Part shown: positions 34,583-43,697 of the stretch, piece after piece | How positions within the stretch are numbered: the first letter of the stretch is position 1 | Layout: each line of letters starts with the position of its first letter | Origin: Breviolum minutum Mf 1.05b.01 | Taxonomy: Eukaryota; Sar; Dinophyceae; Suessiales; Symbiodiniaceae | Reading direction: 5' to 3' | DNA: 64,000 nucleotides | Assembly (NCBI GenBank): GCA_000507305.1 | Contig: DF239147.1 | Span: forward strand, 1 to 64,000 | Notes under the pieces: generated by a model | Seen by the model: the letters and a program-made list of their open reading frames with translations, nothing else | Database searches by the model: none | Told to the model about the DNA's origin: nothing | Position numbers and translations under genes: made by a program

Positions 34583-34687
34583 TACTCCCCCGAAAACTAA
34601 CATGGAACCCGAAAATGGAGGTTTGGAAGATGAATTTCCTTTTCAAACAGGTGATTTTCAGGTTCCATGTTCTTTTTCGGGAGTGTA
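34583..34687. repeat. Inverted-repeat element, family D
   Basis: TACTCCCCCGAAAACTAACA and CATGTTCTTTTTCGGGAGTGTA are the ends, with GGAACCCGAAAATGGAGG inside. Non-coding. Confidence 0.7.
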
Positions 34688-35694
34688 TATAATATTTCGG
34701 TGGGTGTATGGCTCTGCCGGAAAAAAACACAGATTTTTTTCCAGTGGAAATCGTGATGGCTTTTTCAGCGTCCCTTCACAAAAACGATTTTTGATTCTCC
34801 GGATGTTTGGGATGGTCCCGTTTCTTGTGGGATGTATTTATTGTTAAAGTAGGTAAATATACACCATACACATGTGGATCCTGTCCTAATCAAGGCTATA
34901 AATGAAATGTGTTCAAAAAGCTTCCTAAAGAATATCAAGTTGATTCGGCCAAAAAAAAAAGTTCCAAAAAGGCCCAGGATGTCCAAGTTTTGACTACGCT
35001 TAGAGACCCATCGATCATGCTGTTAAGACCAGGAACGAATGGTTTGGTCGCAGTCTACATCCAGGTTTTTCTTTTTCACCATGAATATGTTCCATGAGTG
35101 ATTCATCAAAAATTCACTCACCAAAACCACATGATAATCTATGCTTGGGACTGTAGGTATTATTTATTATACCTTAATTCATCAATTGCCAGAAGTACCA
35201 CAGTCTTCAGGGGGATCTTTGAGTCAGTTTTGAAGGTTTGATTGTTCATGATTTTTCATGAAAAACATCGAAAAACCGAGCGTCTAGCGTCCGCTGGAAA
35301 AAAAAAACAAGCTCCATCTCCACGTATATATCCAACTGAGATGATTCGTAGGGTGAAAACTTTGGGGTGAGATGAAAAATGATGAAAATCTCATTTACAA
35401 CTGGGGATTTCCACCCCTTACTGTACTAGGGTGTCCATGGAAGTTAGTAACTAGTTAGTAAGTTGGTTTACAACCCATTTGGGGGACTTATAACCTACTT
35501 ACATGGGGGTTATAATCCATTCATGTACTAAGTACCATGGACATCCCAGTATGATAAGATGTAGCAATCGCAGAATTGTTCATCTCTCAAGGGGTTATTT
35601 CTGCCCATCATCGTCCCAAAAAATACATAATCCCCTTTTTTTAAGGCAGGCAATTTCCTAGGCGAAATCTTGGCAAATTCAACCCATCCCATGT
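34688..35694. other. No exon recognised
   Basis: It contains an inverted repeat of family O type (about 35425-35555, GGTGTCCATGGAAGTTAGTA against TACTAAGTACCATGGACATCC). Otherwise it is AT-rich and unremarkable. Confidence 0.35.
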
Positions 35695-35854
35695 GAGCCA
35701 CGAAAAAAACCCTTACTACTTTCCATTATACTATACTGGTTGGTTAATAGGGGTCCTTATAGTGGTTTATTACAATCCCTATATAACTGGGTAGTATTTC
35801 ATCCCCTAAATACCCATTAACTACCCTAACCAACCAGGGTTTTTTTCATTGCTC
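35695..35854. repeat. Inverted-repeat element, family E, with 4-bp target duplication
   Basis: The element starts GAGCCACGAAAAAAACCC and ends GGGTTTTTTTCATTGCTC. ATGT precedes it (35691-35694) and follows it (35855-35858), giving a perfect 4-bp duplication. The sub-terminal GGTTGGTTAATAGGG and CCCTAACCAACC arms are also inverted. Confidence 0.7.
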
Positions 35855-35858
35855 ATGT

Positions 35859-35950
35859 GGTCAACATCTCCCATTTCCGAAAACTGCCCCACCTCGGCGC
35901 TTCCGACCGTTGATTCGGCCCATCCGACACGGCTCCATGGTCCTGAAGAG
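35859..35950 (-). CDS. Unidentified exon candidate beside family-E element
   Basis: The minus frame encodes SSGPWSRVGWAESTVGSAEV and GQFSEMGDVDHM, ending at the ACAT of the target duplication. GC content is well above its surroundings. No family recognised. Confidence 0.35.
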
Positions 35951-36024
35951 ATGAGATATGGGCCCATGCAATGGGTATCTGAGTAAAGGGAATACCTGAA
36001 GAGCTGTATCTTTTATGAGTATTC

Positions 36025-36275
36025 CCCTCCCTGAAACTATAATAGGATTCTTAAGGGGGGGGTGGTGATTCCCCTAATCTTCCCTAAGGTTCCCCAATCT
36101 TCCCTAGGAATCCTTAGGGTTCCCCAGTTACCCCCTCCCCTTGAACACCCACCCCGTTAAGAATCCTAGAAAACTAGCATAGTACTAGTACCTGAAAATG
36201 GATGATTGGAAGATTAGTTTCTTGTTGGGATGTCATCTTTTCAGGCGCTACAAGTATGTTAGTTTCAGGGAGGGC
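36025..36275. repeat. Family-A element interrupted by another element
   Basis: The outer ends CCCCTCCCTGAAACTA and GTTAGTTTCAGGGAGGG and the interior ACCTGAAAATGGATGATTGG identify family A. About 124 bp of unrelated sequence (36044-36167) splits the left end. Confidence 0.6.
36044..36167. repeat. Nested inverted repeat with AGGATTCTTAA ends
   Basis: AGGATTCTTAAGGGGGGGGT and ACCCCGTTAAGAATCCT are inverted, with flanking TA on both sides. The interior repeats CTTCCCTAAGGTTCCCC and CTTCCCTAGGAATCC. Confidence 0.6.
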
Positions 36276-37131
36276 AGTAGGTAGGTTACTTTACATTTTA
36301 TTTCCTACAGGGATGATTGATTCTTTTGAATGAAACATTTGCCTAGATGGATGGTTTATCTTTGAATAATATATTTAGCTACATGGAATGTTGATTTGTT
36401 TGGATGATATTATATGATCCATGTGGAACATATGTGAACATGTGGCTTCTAGCCTGTCTTGTTCTACACGAATCAGTGAACTGGCTAAACAACCACAACC
36501 CATACAAATTGGACTTCCTGACGTCATATTCAAATGACCCAAGATTTTGGGTGAAGGTTTTTTTGAAGTCTACAAGATTTTCATGGATTGGGATGCCCCC
36601 TCCCAGGATGCCCGGGTTGCGAAACGTGGGAAGTAAAGGTTCGTTCAAGTTGGGATCCCCTCAAAAAGGGGGCCGTTTTTTCTCGCAATTCCTAGGCTGT
36701 ATGGAAAGGTTGGCTTACACTTGACAACAAACATCTGTACCCATAGGATCCCATGTATGGTATTTTTAAGTACATGATCATTTAGCATAAAACATCAACA
36801 AAATGTGGGTAAATAAACCATACATTGATGCTATGGAGTACGAAAAAGATTGGTCGGAATATTTTGGGCTACTGATGGGTTTTTAAATGGGCGACAAGAA
36901 GACTGCCACAAAGGTGCAGGTAAAGTCAAGTCTATGTGTACGGAAAATGAGATGGATATGTATACATAATATAAATACAAAACATATTTACAAAATTGGA
37001 TGGTATATTTACTGTATATAGAAAATAAATAGTGTATATTCTTGGGTTACAATTCTACGAACTGAAAGCACATCATTTTAAGAAAAAATACTCCATTCCC
37101 TTCCAACGAAAACCTTCCCAGAAGTTTGTTC

Positions 37132-37330
37132 ACCACTAGTTGGTGGTTGAACCAACCCCTTTGAAAAATATGCGTCAAATTGGAAATCTTCCAGAAATAG
37201 GGGTGATAATAAAAAATACCCTCCAGGGAACTAACATATCCTACCTGAAGAAAAGGAAAATCATCTTCAAAAGTGCCTTTTTGGAAGGATACGTTAGTTA
37301 CCAGGAGGGTATTTGAAACCACCCACCCAG
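37132..37330. repeat. Family-B element carrying an inserted family-A element
   Basis: TAGTTGGTGGTTGAACCAAC starts a B copy that resumes after the insertion as TTTGAAACCACCCACCC. The uninterrupted B copy at 41377-41473 shows the empty site. Confidence 0.75.
37217..37311. repeat. Family-A element inserted at TA inside family B
   Basis: TACCCTCCAGGGAACTAACA and GTTAGTTACCAGGAGGGTA are the ends. The flanks AAAAAA-TA and TA-TTTGAAA, compared with AAAAAATATTTGAAA in the intact copy, show a duplicated TA target. Confidence 0.8.
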
Positions 37331-37971
37331 ACCATTTCCTTTTGGTCAACCCCTCTTCACAACCTCCCCCACCGTCCCCGCTCCATTCGATCAGTCATCT
37401 TCCGAACGGTGCGATGGACAAAAGAGCCGTACCTGGCAACCCAACTGCGGCAAGTGCTTCATATAAGCAAATGCCCAAGATCAGGAAAGTTCAGTTGATA
37501 TGTTTGTTCAAATATAATATCTGCCTTTGGGAAATGTATGAAAACTTTATTGTTTACTTCAGATAGGATATCCTTGGCCTATAAGAGACGCTAATGTTTT
37601 TAGACATCCGTGTCTCTAGGAAACTTTTTAATGTTTGTTACGGTCCAAGGATATCTTTGCCTGTTGAAGGATTCTTGTGATTAAAAAAACGGTTCCGTGG
37701 GTGTATGAAGTGAGGAGACAAACAATATAAATGCAGGAAGTCGTTGCCACCCATCAAAAAAACTGCTGGTCCCTTTTGGATAATGACAAGCCCATACGTA
37801 TGAGACCCCAACGCCATTCCCCCCTTGAAAATTGTGACCCCTAAGAAGAATGGTACCTTAACTAATCCCTTAATAAGGTCGCGCAACCAACACACCCCCG
37901 AAAATAGTGACATTATGAACATCAACAGAAATATGTGGCTGAGATATATAAACCATGATAAAACCTTGATT
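37312..37971. other. No exon recognised
   Basis: Unique AT-rich sequence; open frames on both strands lack coding character. Confidence 0.3.
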
Positions 37972-38060
37972 TTAAGCCCCTTTTAGGCTGATTTTTACTC
38001 TCGGAAATCGTTGAAAAAAACAAGGGACATGGGGACATGAAGATAGGAAAACTCTGCCCA
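37972..38060 (-). CDS. Unidentified exon downstream of family-H intron
   Basis: On the minus strand, after ...CTCCAAG, phase 1 gives (G)TG GGC AGA GTT TTC CTA..., encoding GRVFLSSCPHVPCFFQRFPR before a stop at 37972. Together with 38206-38365 it forms one frame across the element. Confidence 0.4.
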
Positions 38061-38205
38061 CTTGGAGGATCACCCCACTTAGTAAGTGGTTAATTAATGT
38101 TAATCATGGAGTTTATAAGCCATTTTAATCAGATTGACCCTGAGGAAAGGGGACATTTCCTGACATACTAACCATGGTAACCAGTTACTGAATGGCATGA
38201 TCCCC
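38061..38205 (-). repeat. Family-H inverted repeat behaving as an intron (introner candidate)
   Basis: The 145-bp element begins on the minus strand GGGGATCATGCCATTCAG and ends GTGGGGTGATCCTCCAAG, the inverted H ends. The exon before it ends GAC CCG CGG GAT G and the exon after begins TG GGC AGA, a phase-1 junction with an open frame. The first bases would be GG rather than GT. Confidence 0.45.
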
Positions 38206-38365
38206 CATCCCGCGGGTCCCGCATGACGTACCGCCGCTGGAGCACTCGGATTTCTTGGCTTTTTTCCCATTCATGGCTGTACCTTCCAACTCGCGCTCCT
38301 TGCAGGGTGTGTTTTACCATGGATCTTAAAAACCTTAAGCAACCAATGTCCCAGAAATTTAGGAT
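38206..38365 (-). CDS. Unidentified exon, strongly coding-like
   Basis: The minus frame encodes MVKHTLQGARVGRYSHEWEK, then SQEIRVLQRRYVMRDPRD. It is rich in Arg and Lys, GC-rich, and bounded by repeat elements on both sides (family O above, family H below). No family recognised. Confidence 0.45.
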
Positions 38366-39454
38366 CAATGGTTAGGATCAATGGGTTGTTTCACCTACTT
38401 ATAAATGGGATATATTAGGGTTATAACCCAGTGATCCTAACCTTTGAATGTCTTAGTAAATAGATGTCCTAACCCCAATAAAGGTAGTTTGGATACGTCC
38501 CGTAAATAGGTGAAGTAACCCAACTTAGTAGTTGCTAGCTTCCATGGATAGTAAATAGTAAGCAGCAACCAACAACCAAACTTTCCGAAGTCAAAAACCA
38601 TCAGAAATATCACAAGAATAGGTTGCTGGAACTGTTGATGAAGCCTTGCTGAAACACTAGTTTTGACGGAACAAAAACATAAAAAATAGTCGACTTGGAC
38701 TTTTAGGGCTTCTGTCTCCAGGATATACTCAAATGTCAGATCCGAATCTACGCACACTTTACAAGGAGTATCTGTGAAGAAAACATGGCTGAAAAAACAG
38801 GTATCAAGCTTACTCTCAGAGATGTTGACCCTACACAACGCACCACTACATGGAAAATTCCTCAAAATTACTTTACTGCTTGTTCGTTTCAACCGATGTG
38901 AAAAATATTAGTCAAATTGGAAACCTTTCCTGAAAATGGGCGAAAATAAATATCTTAAACCACCACCTAGTTTACATTTGCTTTGTTTGATCCCCACCAA
39001 AACAGGTAGTTTGATGACCCCTGAAAAAGCAAATCAAATTGGATCATTTCCCGCAAGGAGGGAGTAAAAATGACTTTAAAACCATCAACTAGTATTTAAA
39101 TGTGTCATCCTCCAAAATTTTCGCTGAAGCTCAACTAGTTGGTGGTTTCAACCAAACTTAAAAAATATTCCCCAAATAAAAATGAAAATAACAAATGCTT
39201 GAGACCACCACCCAGTCAATTGTTCAAGCCGATGGATCGGGGTTTCCCTTACTGTCACCTGAAAATTTCACGTCAAAAAAACTCGTCGGCGAAGGTCGTG
39301 GTGAAAATCGATTGCCAAGTCATGTCATGCCCATATGCTAGTGCTTATAAATGTCCGCAACATTCATGTATAGGTCTATGCTCCTTGTATGGAATATTCA
39401 TCTAGATTTACATATTACATGTGCCATAAACTTCCGCAAGATTCATATAGATAA
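38366..39454. other. Repeat fragments with one weak open frame
   Basis: Family-O half copy (38366-38470), family-B copies (38885-38972, 39030-39095, 39133-39220). A minus frame at about 38660-38890 (MKRTSSKVILRNFPCSGALC) may be an exon but lacks splice support. Confidence 0.35.
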
Positions 39455-39590
39455 ACATTCCAGACTTCTTTTGGCGCATGTTTTGCATGGCCTTTAGACT
39501 CGTTCAACACAAACTCCGGTGGAAAACGGGCAACAACAATCGCTCCAGCGCTGCCAGGAGCTGCTTCATCTCTCTCGAACTGCTGGCTTC
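39455..39590 (-). CDS. Unidentified exon candidate
   Basis: After a TTTTGGGTCAG acceptor the minus strand encodes (G)SQQFERDEAAPGSAGAIVV, then ARFPPEFVLNESKGHAKHAP and KEV. It is GC-rich relative to its flanks. The acceptor lies about 15 bp beyond the end of a family-K element. No family recognised. Confidence 0.45.
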
Positions 39591-39604
39591 CTGACCCAAA
39601 ACAT

Positions 39605-39748
39605 GAAAAATGGTGGTTTCCGAAAATACGGGTGGTTTCCGAAAATACGGGTGTTTTCCCCAAAATGGATGGTGAAAATCATGGAAAACCCCTATTAAAA
39701 TGGATGATTTGGGAGAAAACCCACCATTTTCGGAAACATCCATTTAAA
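39605..39748. repeat. Family-K element with a 19-bp tandem duplication
   Basis: AAATGGTGGTTTCCGAAAAT and ATTTTCGGAAACATCCATTT are the ends. The 19-bp unit GGTTTCCGAAAATACGGGT occurs twice in a row inside the left arm. The middle shares AAAATGGATGATTTGGG with other K copies. Confidence 0.65.
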
Positions 39749-41113
39749 CTCCAATGCGTGGAGGAAGCATTTTTTTCACCTACCCTAGGTTTCACCAACT
39801 GGAAGAATTCCATTTCACCAAATGGAAAAACAATATCTTCCATCAAAAATGAATGAATGGGACCTTACCAACGCACCCCTAAATAAGTTGCTAGAGTTAT
39901 TAGATACTCAGGTTTAGGGGTCCGTTCAGTGGGTCCTGTTGGAGATTTCTTGGATATCACCAGGCTGCCAAATGGAATCATGGCATTTCATCTTCATCTA
40001 GATGTGTTTTTTTGAAATAAAGGGTCCCATTTCCCGGAACCTCAGCTACCTTTAGGGGCCCAGGTCGTGTGAGGTCGCTATAATGTTGGTCCCTCCCTAC
40101 ACACTTTAGTAATGGATAGTGACGGTTAAAAACGGGTTCGCTTCACAAAAATGAATAGTCACAGGGTTCAGGCATGCCTCAAGGATCCCCAAACTTATAT
40201 GTCGGGAAAATGTATAACAGACAAAATAAATCTACCCAAGGTTAATATGTAGGCACATTATGGTGTTTGGTTGGGACATCAGATTTGCTGAGAGGACCAG
40301 GCCGAAGACTTTTTGTTGAAGTTGTTCCTTACTGGGATGTCCATGGTACTTACTATAAGGTAGGTTCGATACGTCCCGAAAATAGGTGACATAACCCAAC
40401 TTACTAACTATATTAACTATAGTTACTAACTTCCAAGGACACCCTAGTACTTGTCGTTGGATGTTGATTCTTTCAGGGCGAAAACTCTGAAGTTCATCAC
40501 ATGATTGTAGCCAATCTGCAGCTGAAAAAATGGCCGAATTATTACTTCACCCTTTTTTTTCGGGGAGAAATCCCTCATTGGGTTCCATCATTCGATACGT
40601 TGACCAAATATATGCAGCAAAAGCTGTTTGTGAATTACAACTGCCTAGTATGAAATTGAGAGTTTTTTTTGTGGGGGAGCCTAATGGCTTTACAGTCTTT
40701 CATCATTGTGGGCTGCTTTAACTTTCAACCTCTCCTGACTAAATTGATCTTCGCTTGACTGCGGCCCATACATCCTATGTAGGTGAATCAACATATTTCG
40801 CCAACCTGGATTTTCTTTACTAGGCCATCATCTCTCACTGGGTTTTTTAGGGCGTTCTCTTTGCAAAATCAATGTTATCTTCAATGTGTTCAGGTTCCAT
40901 GACGGGAAATATGAATCAAACAATCTCTGAAACCTGGTCCATATCATCTACCCTCTGGTAAACTAACATAGCAATGACATATCCCCATTTTTAATAGGAA
41001 ATACATCTTCAAAGGGTCCATTTTCCATTGCTATGTTAGATTACTGGAGTGTACCTGGTACCCCAAGCAAACTTTTTTAAAGAATGGATCGAAATGGTGA
41101 GTTACACCGATTG
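39749..41113. other. Repeat fragments, no defended exon
   Basis: Family-O element (about 40330-40455) and family-C element (40949-41053). Otherwise AT-rich. Confidence 0.35.
40949..41053. repeat. Inverted-repeat element, family C
   Basis: TACCCTCTGGTAAACTAACA and TGTTAGATTACTGGAGTGTA are the ends; the interior matches 9249-9355 (AATACATCTTCAAAGGGTCCA). Confidence 0.65.
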
Positions 41114-41185
41114 TTACATGTAATATAGTTTGAAGTCATCCAACCAAAACTTCACGAAGAACTTCCAGTTCCATATGGGTGTTTC
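41114..41185 (-). CDS. Exon candidate downstream of family-K intron
   Basis: After CCATTTCAG the minus strand reads GAA ACA CCC ATA TGG..., encoding ETPIWNWKFFVKFWLDDFKL. The first three codons are the element's own inverted repeat (GGAAACACCC), so part of the element would be translated. It follows 41284-41353 in phase 0. Confidence 0.35.
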   Translation of the reverse strand, partial: ETPIWNWKFFVKFWLDDFKLYYM

Positions 41186-41283
41186 CTGAAATGGTGGTAC
41201 CCCAAAATGGATGGTTTACAATGGAAACCCCTATTAAAATGGATGATTTGGGGGTACCACCATTTTAGGAACCCCCCACATAC
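41186..41283 (-). repeat. Family-K inverted repeat behaving as a GT-AG intron
   Basis: On the minus strand the 98-bp interval starts GTATGTGGGG and ends CCATTTCAG. The donor lies at the outer edge of the element and the acceptor lies inside the opposite inverted repeat. Both neighbouring frames are open in phase 0. Confidence 0.5.
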
Positions 41284-41353
41284 CATCCAGACACCATCGG
41301 TTGTTTCCGACCAAGCATCCGAGATCACTTTCTCTAAGACCCAGCTGGAGTAC
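41284..41353 (-). CDS. PUF-repeat exon (repeat 7-like)
   Basis: Entered after TTTCGAG on the minus strand, the frame encodes YSSWVLEKVISDAWSETT and then DGVWM before a canonical GTATGT donor. YSSWVLEKVI fits the core of PUF repeat 7 (YASNVVEK type), with Ser at the first and Glu at the last RNA-contacting positions, the pair that reads guanine in known PUF proteins. The exon at 43641-43697 ends with ELAMD plus AA, and adding the G here gives LAMDK before YSSWV, a good PUF helix. A direct junction is inference, since another candidate exon (43172-43236) lies between. Confidence 0.5.
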
Positions 41354-41376
41354 CTCGAAATACAAAAACAAGCTTG

Positions 41377-41473
41377 CCTGGTTGGTCGTTTAACCAACCC
41401 ATCTGAAAAATATGCTCGTCAAATTGGATCATTTCCCCAGGTAGGGATGAAAATAAAAAATATTTGAAACCAC
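41377..41473. repeat. Inverted-repeat element, family B (uninterrupted reference copy)
   Basis: CTGGTTGGTCGTTTAACCAA and TTTGAAACCACCAGCTAG are the ends. It provides the empty site for the nested insertion at 37217-37311. Confidence 0.65.
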
Positions 41474-42989
41474 CAGCTAGAAAACAAGTTTGCTGTTTGC
41501 CTAAAAAAATGGCAGCCCTGTAGGTCAAATGACCATTCCTAAGATGTGCTTAGTGGCTTAGTGCTGATCGAAACCGGATAGCTCCTGGTGTCAATGCCTA
41601 TTTTGATTAGGGAGTTTAGATACCCCCAGCACCACCATGCACCACCTAGTTTTGGCTCAAAAAATGGAAAGAGCCAGATAATCTACGCAGAAAAACTCCA
41701 AGCCCAAGCCATTTAGTGTATTGAAAGAACTCAAAATCTTTCACAGTAAACTGCTTGTGGCTTGGCAGAATATACGGGTTCGCCGGCGGCCACCCAGGAA
41801 TGACCGCAGCACCGATGGTGCCAGAGCCTTTCCTTTAGGAGCAGGAGGTGGCACCAGTTGTGCTATCGCCCCAACACCATAAGGAGCAACCATCAATTTG
41901 GCTCTTGTCACTGGCTCCTTCGATACCAGCCCAGCCATTCGCAGAGATGTTGCCGGCAAACGGCATCACTGGTCTCGCATTGGATCCGGGATTTACTACC
42001 AGCACAAGACTAATTGGTGGTTTCAACCCGAGTTTGAAAAATATGTTCCTCAAATAGTGTAGCAGCGTAGCATAATAGTTTGCGGAAAGATCGGGATACA
42101 AATCAAAAACCCTTTGCACTTTGAAAGCACCTAGAACAGGGCATTTTGTTGCAGCTAGTCGGTTTTCAGAAGTGTCAGGATGAATGTTGCAGAGGGGAAA
42201 TTCCCAAACTACTCCGGTTATAGACATGCATTCCTGGAAATGTTCAGTGCCATTCTTGGTCGACCACCCAAGAAAAAGCTGCAGAATCATCATGTCTCAA
42301 AAAAAAAGAACACATGCACATAGAAGTGAAATCTATAACACCCCCGAAGATGAACAGCTCGAACCTGAAAAAAATGATTGTTTTGCAGATGATTTTTCCT
42401 CTTCCAGGGGCGCATCCTCAGGTTCCATGTTGATCTTCCAGGGTTTTATGTTCCAAAAGGAAATACATCAGGAAATCTATTATGTCCATCTTCCCTGGTT
42501 CAGTGCTCATCCCAAAATCTTGTTGCAACCCATTGGTCATCATTTAGTGGGGGAAACATAGTCATCCTTAAAGCTCATGACTGCTCATCACAATTTGCAC
42601 AGCAAATTGTTCCAAAGAGGTTGATTTGTTTACCTCCACAAAGCCTCCAATCAGAAAGGATTCCAACCCTTAAAAAAATCAGAGGTGAAAAATGCACCAG
42701 AAAAAAAAAACTAAAAGCTACTAGTAAGAATGGTAATTGGTACCAACAAATCCAAACTTATGAGTTGTTTCGGATGCGTTTTTTTTCAGCCCATCCAAAA
42801 TTGACAATCCGTTTGCAAACGTCTCTTTTGCTTGTGGATCGGACCGATGATCTTGATGTTTTGATGTTTCATATGATTGAATTGTTCTGTTAAATTGTTC
42901 ATCATATCTTTCCCAGATGCTCCACGTATGGTATATTCACCTATACATTTACCAGCAATTCAAGCCACAGGTAAGTAAATATTTCATAC
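41474..42989. other. Mostly non-coding; one coding-like patch
   Basis: On the minus strand at 41741-41980 two frames are open and GC-rich (MAGLVSKEPVTRAKLMVAPY in one, NARPVMPFAGNISANGWAG in the other), so an exon is likely but its frame is not settled. A truncated family-B end lies at 42005-42060 and a worn family-D element at 42330-42450. Confidence 0.35.
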
Positions 42990-43069
42990 ATGGCGGTTGG
43001 TCATTTCTTTGTGTGCCCATTTAGTCTGAGACGCCAAATAGTTAGCTCTGAAATTTGTCTTGGGGCTAC
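42990..43069 (-). CDS. Unidentified exon downstream of family-J intron
   Basis: After CCATCAACAG the minus strand reads T AGC CCC AAG ACA..., encoding SPKTNFRANYLASQTKWAHK and EMTNRH, then a GTATGA donor at the edge of another repeat. Entry is in phase 2. Confidence 0.45.
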
Positions 43070-43171
43070 TGTTGATGGAACAGATCCTGCACCAGTTGAT
43101 AGGTAGCTTATCCCATTATTTACACTGTTTTTAAACATCCCACGGTGGCTGGCCGGATTTCTTCCATCAAC
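43070..43171 (-). repeat. Family-J inverted repeat behaving as an intron (introner candidate)
   Basis: The 102-bp interval begins GTTGATGGAAGAAATCC and ends GTTCCATCAACAG on the minus strand. The upstream frame ends GTC ATA CT and the downstream begins T AGC CCC, a phase-2 junction with an open frame on both sides. Confidence 0.5.
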
Positions 43172-43236
43172 AGTATGACCAGACTTGAGAAATGGAGGTC
43201 AACCATTGTTTGCATGACCTTTCCAAAAAGATTGTA
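43172..43236 (-). CDS. Exon candidate, weakly PUF-like
   Basis: The minus frame encodes YNLFGKVMQTMVDLHFSSL and VI before CT|GTTGATGG. FGKVMQTMVD recalls the FGN-x-VMQ core of PUF repeats but is one residue short. Its position between the PUF-like exons at 43641 and 41284 makes membership of the same gene plausible. The upper border abuts a family-I end (GGGCCCACCTCG). Confidence 0.35.
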
Positions 43237-43454
43237 CGAGGTGGGCCCATACAAGAGGTGAAAACAACGCAGCTACCCATTCATTTTCGGCCATTTATAG
43301 GGGCTACGCATTTCACTCCATTCATAACGATCGGCTCGAAACGCTCACCTTGTCTTAAGCTTCAGGGTTTTTGTTTTGAGCAAAACATCCAAAACTAAAC
43401 GACTAGGAGGTCCTTGATGGTTTTCCAGTTATGAAACCGTCATCCACTACCTTT

Positions 43455-43555
43455 AGGATCCATGGGACTGGCGTATTTTCCCCTCCATTTGCTCGACTTT
43501 TGATAAATAAATAGATCGAATATAGGTAAGTATACCAATGTATACCATACATTAT
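43455..43555. repeat. Family-F element
   Basis: TTAGGATCCATGGGACTG at the left with GTAAGTATACC arms at the right. On the minus strand it ends ACGCCAG|TCCCATGGATCC, with the frame PWILKVVDDGFITGKPSRTS open beyond. Confidence 0.45.
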
Positions 43556-43640
43556 ACATATATCTCCGAACTGCTGGCAGCAGCTTGCACATCTTCCACT
43601 CATCCAGCAACTCCCAACTCATCCAACTCATCCAAGTCAC

Positions 43641-43697
43641 TTATCCATGGCCAGTTCCTGCAGCTCTCCTGGCTGTCTTGCCAGTGCCAAGAAGGCC
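43641..43697 (-). CDS. PUF-like exon (first helix of a repeat)
   Basis: Between a CGGAG acceptor-like site and a GATAA|GTGACT donor, the minus strand encodes AFLALARQPGELQELAMD plus AA. The LxELAMDK style is the segment that precedes the RNA-contacting helix in PUF repeats. It lies between the clear PUF exon at 46360-46481 and the repeat 7-like exon at 41284-41353, in the order expected for one gene. Confidence 0.4.
   Translation of the reverse strand, partial: GLLGTGKTARRAAGTGHG

Noticed and set aside
43172..43236. Calling this a definite PUF repeat
   Set aside because: The core FGKVMQ is one residue shorter than FGN-x-VMQ; kept only as a weak candidate.
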